NCBI GenBank assembly: GCA_963734185.1 | Contig: CAVTGA010000001.1 | Coordinates: 620,001-684,000 of the forward strand | Reading direction: 5' to 3' | From: PALSA-894 sp963734185 | Lineage (GTDB): Bacteria > Pseudomonadota > Alphaproteobacteria > Rhizobiales > Xanthobacteraceae | Length of the DNA: 64,000 nucleotides | Shown: piece after piece, positions 34,849 through 42,774 of the stretch | Position numbering within the stretch: the first letter of the stretch is position 1 | Layout: the number at the start of each line of letters is the position of its first letter | Program-made: the position numbers and the translations under genes | The notes under the pieces: generated by a model | The model's database searches: none | What the model was told of the DNA's origin: nothing | The model's input: only the letters and a program-made list of their open reading frames with translations

Positions 34849-36417
34849 GTGGACACGATCCAGCTCCCGACCATCGCGCTCCCGACCAGCTTCGGCGGGG
34901 CGGCGCCGGTATTGCAGCCCGGTCAAATCGTCCAGGCCTTGGTCCTGGCGCTGCTCGAGAACGGCGCGTATCGCCTGCAATTGCCCAACGCCATTCTCGA
35001 CGTTCGCTCGGAGATTCCGCTCGTGCCGGGCAGCACGGTCCGCGTCGCGGTCAAGGGCACGCCGACCAATCTGAGGCTCATCGTCTTCCCGGAGGGAGCT
35101 GCGTCGCAGGCGTCTGCGGCACGGCCGGCGCCGAATGTCCCGCAGGGTGCGCCGACCCCTGCGGGGCAAGGCCCACGACCGGCGCTCGCCGAGGCCGTGA
35201 TCGTCGAGAAGGGTCAAGCGCTGCCGAGGCCCGATGGTTTGCCGACCATCGAGGCGCCGAAGATCACGCCCGCCACGCCCGACAAATCGCCGCGTCCGAT
35301 CGCCCCCGAGCAGGCGTTGAGCGCCGCGGTCGCGCGCGCCGCGGGCCGTCAGGGCGGTCTCGGCCCTCTGCTGGCTAACGTGGCCCATCTGCTGCAGGAC
35401 GCCGCAGCACCACTGCCCGGGCCGGTGCGGGCGGCTGCAGCGCAGCTGCTCGACCTGCGCCTTCCGCTCGAGAGCGTGACGGCGGAAGACCTCCGCCAGG
35501 GGTTCGCGCGGTCCGGATTGATGCTGGAAGGAAAACTTGCGATGACCCCGGCACCGGCGGTGTCGCCCGGCGTACCTGCGCCCGATCTCAAGGCGGCGTT
35601 GCTGGTGTTGCGTCATGTCCTCAAGGCGTGGGCCGCGAGCGAGCCGGCGCGGGCGCGGCCGACGGTGCCGGCGCCGACGCATGCCGCCGAGGCACCACCG
35701 GATCGGCCGAAGCAGCCGATCCGCGCGAGTCATCCCAATGGCTTGCTCGAGTTTCCTGACGTGGAGGACGCGTCGCCGACGAGCTTGGCCAAGGCGGTCA
35801 GGGCAGCTCTGGAGCAGAGCGCGCCGCGCTCCGCGCCCGGTCCGTCCGTCAATCCGCCGCCACCCTATCGCGGCGCGCCGACGGCTGCGCAGCCGGTCGC
35901 TCCAGTCTTCATTTTCGAGGACGCGACGCCACGCGAGACGGCCGAGCTGCTGCTCGCGCAGACCGACGCCGCGCTTGCGCGTCAGACGTTGCTCCAGGCT
36001 TCATCTCTGCCCGACCGCATCGAGCCGGGCGCGCGCATCGAAGGCGGCCCGCGCTGGAATTTCGAGATCCCGCTGGCGACGCCACAGGGCACGGCCATCG
36101 CCCAGTTCGAGATCAGCCGCGACGGCCAAGCGGCGACCGAAGCCGAAGCCGCGCCCGCGGTCTGGCGCGCGCGCTTCTCCCTCGACATCGAGCCGAACGG
36201 GCCGGTCCATGCTCTGGTGACGCTCGCAGGCGACCGCACCGGAGTCACCTTGTGGGCCGAACGGCAGGCGACCGCTGCGCGCCTGAGCGACGGCGCCTTG
36301 CTGCTCGACGAGGCGCTGCGCCGCGCCGAACTCCGCAGCGACCTGCAAGTGCGTGTCGGGACGCCGCGCCTCGCACGGGCGGCCGCGCCCGGCCAATTCA
36401 TGGACCGCGCCACATGA
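34849..36417 (+). CDS. FliK-like flagellar hook-length control protein
   Basis: 522 residues. The middle is long, Ala/Pro-rich and of low complexity. The C-terminal 130 residues (from about RWNFEIPLATPQGTAIAQFE) have the layout of the FliK C-terminal domain: FSLDIEPNGPVHALVTL then VTLWAERQATAARLSD and LRRAELRSDL. FliK measures hook length and triggers the FlhB substrate switch. The next gene is an FlhB-like protein overlapping by four bases, which supports the call. The main flagellar cluster is not here. Confidence 0.72.
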   Translation: MDTIQLPTIALPTSFGGAAPVLQPGQIVQALVLALLENGAYRLQLPNAILDVRSEIPLVPGSTVRVAVKGTPTNLRLIVFPEGAASQASAARPAPNVPQGAPTPAGQGPRPALAEAVIVEKGQALPRPDGLPTIEAPKITPATPDKSPRPIAPEQALSAAVARAAGRQGGLGPLLANVAHLLQDAAAPLPGPVRAAAAQLLDLRLPLESVTAEDLRQGFARSGLMLEGKLAMTPAPAVSPGVPAPDLKAALLVLRHVLKAWAASEPARARPTVPAPTHAAEAPPDRPKQPIRASHPNGLLEFPDVEDASPTSLAKAVRAALEQSAPRSAPGPSVNPPPPYRGAPTAAQPVAPVFIFEDATPRETAELLLAQTDAALARQTLLQASSLPDRIEPGARIEGGPRWNFEIPLATPQGTAIAQFEISRDGQAATEAEAAPAVWRARFSLDIEPNGPVHALVTLAGDRTGVTLWAERQATAARLSDGALLLDEALRRAELRSDLQVRVGTPRLARAAAPGQFMDRAT

Positions 36418-36689
36418 GCGAGAACACGCTCGCCGTCGCCCTGCATTACGACCGCCCCAACGTGCCGGTCCCGCGCGTCGTCGCCAAGGGGCGCGGCGAA
36501 GTCGGCGACGCGATCCTGGAGACGGCGCGCGCGCACGGCGTCCCGATCGAAGAGAACGCGCCGCTGGCGGAAGCGCTGGCGCAGATCGAGCTCGGCGGCG
36601 ACATACCAGTCGAGCTCTACCGCGCGGTCGCCGAGGTGCTGATTTTCATCCTGCGCGCGTCCGGCGGGCTGCCGCCGCCGGACGCGTAG
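36414..36689 (+). CDS. FlhB-like small cytoplasmic protein (EscU/YscU C-terminal domain)
   Basis: 91 residues beginning MSENTLAVALHYDRPNVPVPRVVAKG. It matches the FlhB C-terminal cytoplasmic domain (VALHYDR ... VPRVVAKGRGEVG ... ARAHGVPIEENAPLAEAL) but without the transmembrane part. The NPTH autocleavage motif is not visible. Such stand-alone FhlP/FlhX-type proteins accompany FliK-like genes. Its ATG overlaps the FliK-like stop by four bases. Confidence 0.8.
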   Translation: MSENTLAVALHYDRPNVPVPRVVAKGRGEVGDAILETARAHGVPIEENAPLAEALAQIELGGDIPVELYRAVAEVLIFILRASGGLPPPDA

Positions 36690-36693
36690 GGCG

Positions 36694-37083
36694 CTACCCG
36701 CCTTTGTAGGATTTCTCCTCGACGATCTCCGATCCGAAGGCGAGATTGATCTCGCGCTTGATGGCCGCGCGGCGGTCGTTGTTGTGGTAGACGCCGCGCG
36801 CCAATGCGACGAACCGGGCACCGAAATCCGCCGCGGCTTCGCATTCGCGGATGTCATCCTCGATGACCCATAGCGTTTCGTTGATGCGCTTGAGCTCGGC
36901 CGCGAAGGCATCCATGCGTGCGCCGGTGAGGCCAGCATCCGTCTGCAGCTGCCGCAGCAGCGCAAGCTCGCGGCGGATGTTGGCGAGCTTGCCCGGTTCG
37001 CCGATACGCTCCGCCTTGATCTCCAGGATCGTGATCTTGTCGATCAGTTCGCCGACCGAGAGCGGAGATTGCAGCACGGGCAT
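36694..37083 (-). CDS. DUF6165 family protein
   Basis: 129 residues beginning MPVLQSPLSVGELIDKITIL. The helical N-terminal EIKAERIGEPGKLANIRRELAL is typical of this uncharacterised family, which often lies beside glycosyltransferase-like TPR genes, as here. A GTG at 37095 in frame would add four residues. It follows the TPR gene with 11 bases spacing on the same strand and is convergent with the FlhB-like gene. Confidence 0.78.
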   Translation of the reverse strand: MPVLQSPLSVGELIDKITILEIKAERIGEPGKLANIRRELALLRQLQTDAGLTGARMDAFAAELKRINETLWVIEDDIRECEAAADFGARFVALARGVYHNNDRRAAIKREINLAFGSEIVEEKSYKGG

Positions 37084-37094
37084 GCGGGAACCCA

Positions 37095-38462
37095 CTACGA
37101 TGACGCGCCGGCGGCGACACGTACCGCCGCAGCGAGGCGGCGAAACACATCGGCCCAGTCACCGGGCCGCGTCTGCCGGAACAGGCGCGTGCTCGGGTAC
37201 CATGGCGTGTCCTCGCGGTCGAGCAGCCAGGGCCAGAACGGGGGGCGCGGCAGCGCGACAAAAGTGCGTCGGCCGAGCGCGCCGGCTAGATGGCCGAGCG
37301 CGGAATCGCAGATGACCATCAAGTCGAGGCTTTGCATCACCGCCGCGGTATCGACGAACGCGTCGGGGCCGGCGTCGAAGTCCGCCCCCAGAGTCTCGAC
37401 CGGGAACGACGCCGCTGCGGTCTCGCTGTCGGCGCCCTTCTGCAGCGAGATCAGCCGCACGCCGGGAATGCCGGCAATCGAAGCAAAGGCTTCGAGCGGC
37501 ATGAAGCGGTTGCGCAGGATCGCCGTGGCGGTGGCGCTGCCGGTCCAGGCGATGCCGATCTTGAAGCCATGCTGGCCGATACGGCCGCGCCAGTGCGCGA
37601 TGCGCTCTGGCTCAGCGCCGAGATACGGCACGGCGCCGGGAATCATGTTGGGCCTGACGCCAAGCAGGGCGGGGAGGCTCATCAGGCGCTGCCAGCGGAT
37701 CGGTCCGGTCTGATCGATCTCTTCGAGGTTGGTGATGACCCTGACCCCCGGCACGGTCATCATCAGGCCTTTGATCTTCGGCCCCACAAGCAGGACGACG
37801 CGAAACTCTTCTTCCGCAAAATGCGCGGCGAAGCGCGCAAACAGGATGGTGTCGCCGAAGCCCTGCTCGGCCTGCAGCAGCAACGTGGCGTCGCCCAGCG
37901 GCTCGCCCTGCCACAACGGGAACGGCAGCGGCGGATAGGCCGCAGGCTTGAGCGCGATGCGACGCTCGTAGCGCTCAAAACCGCTTCTCCAGCGGCCGCG
38001 CAGCAGCTCGACATTGGCGAGATTGAACGCCACATCGTGGTCCTCGGGTGCGAGTTGCTGGCCCTGCTCGAACGCCGCAACCGCTTCGTCGATCCGATCG
38101 AGTCCGTAAAGCGCGACGCCGCGGTCCGCATGGGCCTTGCCGTTGCGCGGCTCGGCCGCGACCACGCGGTCGAGGTCGCGCAAGGCCTTGGCGTAATGTC
38201 CGAGCGCGATGAAGGCCCCGCCACGGGTATGCCGGGCGAAGGTGTGGCGCGTCTCGAGCCGGAGCGCACGAGCGGCCAGATCGATGCTCTCGTCATAGCG
38301 GCGCTGCTGCAAGGCGGCGAGCGCGGACAGCGCGAGCGCGTCGACGTTGCGCGGATCCTGGCGCAGGACCTCGGCATAGCGCGCCGCGGCCTCGGCCACG
38401 GCGCCGCGCTGGTGCAGCGCGACCGCCTCGTCGAGCAGCGCGGCGGCGAAGTTCGCGGTCAT
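37095..38462 (-). CDS. TPR protein with glycosyltransferase-9-like domain (copy 1)
   Basis: 455 residues. The first 180 or so form TPR helices (EAVALHQRGAVAEAAARYAE, RDPRNVDALALSALAALQQ-type repeats). The C-terminal 270 residues resemble the heptosyltransferase-type GT-B fold: GEPLGDATLLLQAEQGFGD, IGIAWTGSATATAILRNRF, and MQSLDLMVICDSALGHLAGALG. Such proteins may glycosylate surface or flagellar targets; activity not shown. It is a tandem paralog of the next gene and is followed by a DUF6165 gene. Confidence 0.75.
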   Translation of the reverse strand: MTANFAAALLDEAVALHQRGAVAEAAARYAEVLRQDPRNVDALALSALAALQQRRYDESIDLAARALRLETRHTFARHTRGGAFIALGHYAKALRDLDRVVAAEPRNGKAHADRGVALYGLDRIDEAVAAFEQGQQLAPEDHDVAFNLANVELLRGRWRSGFERYERRIALKPAAYPPLPFPLWQGEPLGDATLLLQAEQGFGDTILFARFAAHFAEEEFRVVLLVGPKIKGLMMTVPGVRVITNLEEIDQTGPIRWQRLMSLPALLGVRPNMIPGAVPYLGAEPERIAHWRGRIGQHGFKIGIAWTGSATATAILRNRFMPLEAFASIAGIPGVRLISLQKGADSETAAASFPVETLGADFDAGPDAFVDTAAVMQSLDLMVICDSALGHLAGALGRRTFVALPRPPFWPWLLDREDTPWYPSTRLFRQTRPGDWADVFRRLAAAVRVAAGASS

Positions 38463-38489
38463 GCGCGGTCCTTGCGCGGTCTTTGGAGC

Positions 38490-39932
38490 CTATCGCGCGC
38501 GTATCGCGGCGGCGATGCGGGCGAACACGTCGTCCCATTCACCGGGCCGCCGCTGCCGGAACAGCCGCATGGTCGGGTACCACGGCGAGTCGTCGCGGTC
38601 GAGCATGAAGCGCCATTCCGGAAATGCCTTGAGCGCGACGAAGGTCTCCCGGGCGAGCGCGCCGGCCAAATGCGCGACCGACGTGTCGCAGGTGATGACG
38701 AGGTCGACGGCGTGCATCGCCGCGGCGGTATCGGCGAAGGCCTCGGTGCCGGCATCGAAGCTGCCGAGCGTCTCGATGCGCGCGCGCAACGGCGATGCGG
38801 CGAGTTCATCGTCGGCGCCCTTTTGCAACGAGATCAGCCGCACGCCGGCGACGTCGGCGACCGGCGCCAGCGCGGACAGCGGGAACGAGCGCCCGGGGTT
38901 GATGATGCCGGCGACCTTGCCCTGCCAATTGATGCCGATGCGCAAGCCGTGCGACCCGATGCGCTCGCGCCAGCGCATCACGCGCGCCGGATCGGCGGTG
39001 AGATAGGGGACGTCGCGCGGAATCGTCTCCAACGTGGTTTCCAGAACCAAGGGCGCGCTCAACAGCGGCAGCCAACGGATCGGCTCGAAGCGGGGCAACT
39101 CGGCGGCGTCCGAGACATAGGCGGTCACGCCTGGCGCAGTGGAGATCAGGCCTTTGAGCCTCGGCGGTCCCATGATGACGACGCGGTGGCCACGTGTCGC
39201 GAGCACGCCGGCAAAGCGCACGAACTGGATGGTGTCGCCGAGGCCCTGCTCGGCGTGCAGCACCAGTGTTGCGTCGTCCGCTTCGCCGTTCCAGCGCGGA
39301 TAGGGCAGGGCATCGCGCAGCCTGCGCGCGCTCGGGCGGTGCGCGTAATCGCGCCACCCTTGCGTCCAGTCGCCGCGCAGCAGCGCGAAGAAACCTGCAT
39401 TGAACCGAACGTCCGGATCGTCGGGTTTCAGCGCCGCCGCGCGGTCGAGTGCGGCGCGGGAATCATCGAGCCGTCCCATGTGATAGAGCAGCGAGCTGCG
39501 GTCGAGATGCAGCTTTGGAACATCGGGTTTGAGCGCGATGGCGCGGTCGAGCGCCGCCAGCGCCTCCGCGTTGCGCTCGAGTGCGTGCAATGCGAGCGCG
39601 CGGTCGAGATGGGCTTTGACCGTTCCGGGTGTCAGCGCCAGCACCCGGTCGAGGCCGGCGATCGCCTCGTCGTAGCGCTCGAGCAGCATCAGTACTGCCG
39701 CGTGGTGATGATGATCCGCCGGGGCATTGGTGAGCGTCGCGGCGCGCGCAAAGCTCGCCAGCGCCTCATTGAGCTTGCCCAGGCCCTGCAGCGCGCTGCC
39801 GAGCGCGCGGTGAGCGGCCGAATTCTTGCGGTCGCGCTCGAGCACTTGGCGGTAGCGCGCCGCGGCTTCGGCCAGCGCGCCCTGCCGGTGCAGCAGCAAT
39901 GCTTCCTGCAGCAGGAAATCCGCCGACACCAC
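38490..39932 (-). CDS. TPR protein with glycosyltransferase-9-like domain (copy 2)
   Basis: 480 residues from a GTG start. It has the same layout as its neighbour: TPR helices (LLHRQGALAEAAARYRQVL ...) through about residue 210 and a GT-B-like part with DATLVLHAEQGLGDTIQFV, IGINWQGKVAGIINPGRSF and VDLVITCDTSVAHLAGALA. The match of motifs and order with 37095-38462 shows a tandem duplication. Substrate unknown. It lies five bases after the DUF4260 gene, so one operon. Confidence 0.75.
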   Translation of the reverse strand: MVSADFLLQEALLLHRQGALAEAAARYRQVLERDRKNSAAHRALGSALQGLGKLNEALASFARAATLTNAPADHHHHAAVLMLLERYDEAIAGLDRVLALTPGTVKAHLDRALALHALERNAEALAALDRAIALKPDVPKLHLDRSSLLYHMGRLDDSRAALDRAAALKPDDPDVRFNAGFFALLRGDWTQGWRDYAHRPSARRLRDALPYPRWNGEADDATLVLHAEQGLGDTIQFVRFAGVLATRGHRVVIMGPPRLKGLISTAPGVTAYVSDAAELPRFEPIRWLPLLSAPLVLETTLETIPRDVPYLTADPARVMRWRERIGSHGLRIGINWQGKVAGIINPGRSFPLSALAPVADVAGVRLISLQKGADDELAASPLRARIETLGSFDAGTEAFADTAAAMHAVDLVITCDTSVAHLAGALARETFVALKAFPEWRFMLDRDDSPWYPTMRLFRQRRPGEWDDVFARIAAAIRAR

Positions 39933-39936
39933 GGGA

Positions 39937-40320
39937 TTAGCGCCCGATGCGACCGAGGTGGGTGAAAGCGAAGCCCGCGTCGTACTTCAAGCCGTAGCCG
40001 AGCATGCGGTCGAGGCCGATATGGGCGAGCCAGATCAGCGCGAGCGCGACCAAGGTCGCCGACGGTGCGGTCAGGCCGATCAACGCGAGCACGAAGGGCA
40101 GGGCGGAAACGTGGAGAATATTGTAGGTGAGCGCGCCGATGCGCGCGCCGGCCGCGTAACCCAGCATCCCAAGATCGGGAGCAAGGATGAGGATCACGAA
40201 CAGCCACCACGACTCACCGGTGCGCGGATAGAGGAAGATGGCGAGCGCGGCGAGCGCACCCCCTTCGATGCGCAGGATCAGGCGCGGCAGGCCGGAGACG
40301 GCGGGGGCGTTTTCGCTCAT
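39937..40320 (-). CDS. DUF4260 family membrane protein
   Basis: 127 residues, about four hydrophobic segments. The family end HIGLDRMLGYGLKYDAGFAF is conserved in DUF4260. Function unknown. The ATG at 40320 is chosen over one at 40341 (MSLAEPV). It is first in the minus-strand block before the TPR genes and divergent from pccB. Confidence 0.82.
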   Translation of the reverse strand: MSENAPAVSGLPRLILRIEGGALAALAIFLYPRTGESWWLFVILILAPDLGMLGYAAGARIGALTYNILHVSALPFVLALIGLTAPSATLVALALIWLAHIGLDRMLGYGLKYDAGFAFTHLGRIGR

Positions 40321-40411
40321 GACTGGCTCCGCAAGGCTCATGTAATGGGCGGTTCTACCCCAATTTGCCCGGATCGTGCTAAGCCGAACAAGCCGGAATT
40401 GCGAGGGCGGG

Positions 40412-41947
40412 ATGAAGGACATACTCGAGAAACTGGAGACGCGGCGCGCCAATGCCCGGCTCGGCGGCGGGCAGGCGCGCATCGACACCCAGCACAAACG
40501 CGGCAAGCTGACGGCGCGCGAGCGCATCGAGCTCCTGATGGACAAGGACTCGTTCGAGGAGTTCGACATGTTCGTCGAACACCGCGCGACGGATTTCGGC
40601 ATGGACAAGGGCCCGAAGATCCCGGGCGACGGCGTGGTCACCGGCTGGGGCACGGTGAACGGGCGCACCGTGTTCGTGTTCGCCAAGGATTTCACGGTGT
40701 TCGGCGGCTCGCTGTCGGAGACGCACGCGCAGAAGATCGTGAAGATCCAGGACATGGCGATGAAGGCGCGGGCGCCGATCGTCGGCTTGTTCGACGCCGG
40801 GGGCGCGCGCATTCAGGAAGGCGTCGCCTCGCTCGGCGGCTATGGCGAGGTGTTCAAGCGCAACGTCGTCGCCTCGGGCGTGATCCCGCAGATTTCCGTG
40901 ATCATGGGTCCGTGCGCCGGCGGCGACGTCTATTCGCCGGCCATGACCGACTTCATCTTCATGGTGAAGGACACGAGCTACATGTTCGTCACCGGTCCCG
41001 ACGTGGTGAAGACGGTGACCAATGAGGTGGTCACGGCCGAAGAGCTCGGCGGCGCCTCGGTGCACACGACGAAGTCCGCGATCTCCGACGGCGCGTTCGA
41101 GAACGACGTCGAGTGCCTGCTGCAGATCAGGCGTCTCATCGACTTCCTGCCCGCGAACTGCGCCGACGGCGTGCCCGAATGGCCCTCGTTCGATGATATC
41201 GAGCGCGCGGACAAGTCGCTCGACACCCTCATTCCCGACAATCCCAACAAGCCCTACGACATCAAGGAGCTGATCCTGAAGGTCGCCGACGAAGGCGATT
41301 TCTTCGAGCTCTCCGCGGCCTATGCGAAAAACATCGTCACCGGCTTCGGCCGTATGGCCGGGCGTACGGTCGGCTTCGTCGCCAACCAGCCGATGGTGCT
41401 TGCCGGCGTGCTCAACTCCGACGCAAGCCGCAAGGCCGCGCGTTTCGTGCGCTTCTGCGACGCCTTCAGCATCCCGATCGTGACTTTCGTGGACGTGCCG
41501 GGCTTCCTGCCCGGCACGGCGCAGGAATATGGCGGGCTGATCAAGCACGGCGCCAAGCTGTTGTTTGCCTACAGCCAGTGCACCGTGCCTCTGGTCACCG
41601 TCATCACGCGCAAGGCGTTCGGCGGCGCCTATGACGTGATGGCGAGCAAGCACATCGGCGGCGACGTGAACTATGCCTGGCCGACCGCGCAGATCGCCGT
41701 CATGGGCGCAAAAGGCGCGGTCGAGATCATCTTCCGCGCCGACATCGGCGATGCCGACAAGATCGCGGCGCGCACCAAGGAATACGAGGACCGCTTCCTG
41801 TCGCCGTTCGTCGCCGCCGAGCGCGGCTATCTCGACGACGTGATCATGCCGCACGCGACGCGCCGGCGCGTGGCGCGCTCGCTCGCGATGCTGCGCGGGA
41901 AGCAGGTGGAGATGCCGGGGCGGAAGCACGACAACTTGCCATTGTGA
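40412..41947 (+). CDS. pccB: Propionyl-CoA carboxylase beta chain
   Basis: 511 residues of the biotin-dependent carboxyltransferase beta family: the N-terminal GKLTARERIELLMDKDSFEEF, the two acyl-CoA/biotin oxyanion sites GDVYSPAMTDF and GGAYDVMASKHIGGD, and the end KHDNLPL. It transfers CO2 from biotin to propionyl-CoA. ATG 40412 matches the family start (MKDILEKLETRRANARLGGG). The pccA gene lies 12.5 kb downstream, an unusual separation. The last 25 codons are duplicated at 42693-42774. Confidence 0.93.
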   Translation: MKDILEKLETRRANARLGGGQARIDTQHKRGKLTARERIELLMDKDSFEEFDMFVEHRATDFGMDKGPKIPGDGVVTGWGTVNGRTVFVFAKDFTVFGGSLSETHAQKIVKIQDMAMKARAPIVGLFDAGGARIQEGVASLGGYGEVFKRNVVASGVIPQISVIMGPCAGGDVYSPAMTDFIFMVKDTSYMFVTGPDVVKTVTNEVVTAEELGGASVHTTKSAISDGAFENDVECLLQIRRLIDFLPANCADGVPEWPSFDDIERADKSLDTLIPDNPNKPYDIKELILKVADEGDFFELSAAYAKNIVTGFGRMAGRTVGFVANQPMVLAGVLNSDASRKAARFVRFCDAFSIPIVTFVDVPGFLPGTAQEYGGLIKHGAKLLFAYSQCTVPLVTVITRKAFGGAYDVMASKHIGGDVNYAWPTAQIAVMGAKGAVEIIFRADIGDADKIAARTKEYEDRFLSPFVAAERGYLDDVIMPHATRRRVARSLAMLRGKQVEMPGRKHDNLPL

Positions 41948-41973
41948 CACTGAAAAGATCATATGTTGCGCGA

Positions 41974-42000
41974 GCGCATCTGATGCGCTAACATCTGATG
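41974..42000. promoter_or_regulatory. Candidate VapB operator
   Basis: A perfect 7-base palindrome GCGCATC-T-GATGCGC (41974-41988) is followed by a second CATCTGATG (41992-42000), giving two copies of CATCTGATG 15 bases apart directly before the antitoxin start. Ribbon-helix-helix antitoxins bind such repeats for autoregulation. Confidence 0.5.
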
Positions 42001-42001
42001 C

Positions 42002-42304
42002 ATGCGAACGACCCTCGATATTGATGACGATGTCTTGGCGATTGCCAAGGAAAAGGCAGCTAGCCAACGCACCACCACCGGCAAGGTGATTTCCGACTTG
42101 GCCCGGCAGGCGCTGATACGTCCGGCGAGCGAGACCGCAGGCGCCGAGCAGCGCCACGGTCTCTTGTATGAGGACGGCTGGTACGTGCTGCCATCGCGTG
42201 GCGGCATCATCAGCAACGAACTGATCGACGAAATCCAAGAGGAACTGGATCAAGAGGATGCGCGCGCTGCTGGACGTGAACGTGCTTCTGGCACTGATGG
42301 ATAG
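42002..42304 (+). CDS. VapB-type ribbon-helix-helix antitoxin
   Basis: 100 residues starting MRTTLDIDDDVLAIAKEKAA, a ribbon-helix-helix DNA-binding start, with IISNELIDEIQEELDQED as the toxin-binding tail. It neutralises the PIN-domain toxin encoded downstream, whose start overlaps its end by 47 bases in another frame. The cassette is flanked by a duplicated pccB 3' end. Candidate operator repeats lie before the ATG. Confidence 0.82.
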   Translation: MRTTLDIDDDVLAIAKEKAASQRTTTGKVISDLARQALIRPASETAGAEQRHGLLYEDGWYVLPSRGGIISNELIDEIQEELDQEDARAAGRERASGTDG

Positions 42305-42686
42305 GGACAATATCCATCATCGGTCAGCGTTGGCATGGTGGCGATCCGATCGCGAGCACGGCTGGGCGTCGTGCCCGCTGACCCAGAACGGATTTGTCCG
42401 CATCTCCTGCCAAGACCGTTATCGCGGACCTCGACCGATAGCGCATGCCGTCGAGCAGTTGCGGCTGCAGCTCAGCGAGCTCAGCCATGAGTTCTGGCCG
42501 GACGACGTCTCCATTGCCGATGCGGAGGCTTTCGACCACAGCCGCATCCTTGGACCGAAGCAGATCACCGACGTCTACCTCCTCGCGCTCGCCGTGAAGC
42601 ATGAGGGTCGGCTCGCGACCTTCGACCGCACGATCCCGCTCGCCGCGGTGCGGGGAGCGGAGCCGCGGCATGTGGCGGTGATTTGA
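42258..42686 (+). CDS. VapC-type PIN-domain ribonuclease toxin
   Basis: 142 residues. The PIN domain begins MRALLDVNVLLALMD with the first catalytic Asp, and QITDVYLLALAVKHEGRLATFD carries the later Asp residues of the metal site. VapC toxins cleave RNA, often initiator tRNA or rRNA. It overlaps the antitoxin gene by 47 bases, a common arrangement for coupled expression. Confidence 0.85.
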   Translation: MRALLDVNVLLALMDRDNIHHRSALAWWRSDREHGWASCPLTQNGFVRISCQDRYRGPRPIAHAVEQLRLQLSELSHEFWPDDVSIADAEAFDHSRILGPKQITDVYLLALAVKHEGRLATFDRTIPLAAVRGAEPRHVAVI

Positions 42687-42692
42687 AAACGT

Positions 42693-42774
42693 CGGCGCGT
42701 GCGCGCGCTCGCGATGCTGCGGGGCAAGCAGGTGGAGATGCCGGGACGCAAGCACGATAATTTGCCGTTTGTGA
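42693..42774 (+). pseudogene. Duplicated 3' end of pccB downstream of vapBC
   Basis: The bases encode RALAMLRGKQVEMPGRKHDN, matching the last residues of pccB (41875-41947). Differences from the intact copy are nearly all at third codon positions, with one missing codon near its left end and a one-base insertion after CTTGCC-equivalent that removes the in-frame stop. The fragment has no start and is not a gene. The two copies bracket the vapBC cassette as direct repeats. Confidence 0.8.

Noticed and set aside
37290..39965. An 891-codon frame on + covering the two TPR genes
   Set aside because: It is a mirror frame produced by high third-position GC; its protein is Arg/Ala/Gly-rich without any domain, while the minus strand has clear TPR and GT-B-like motifs.
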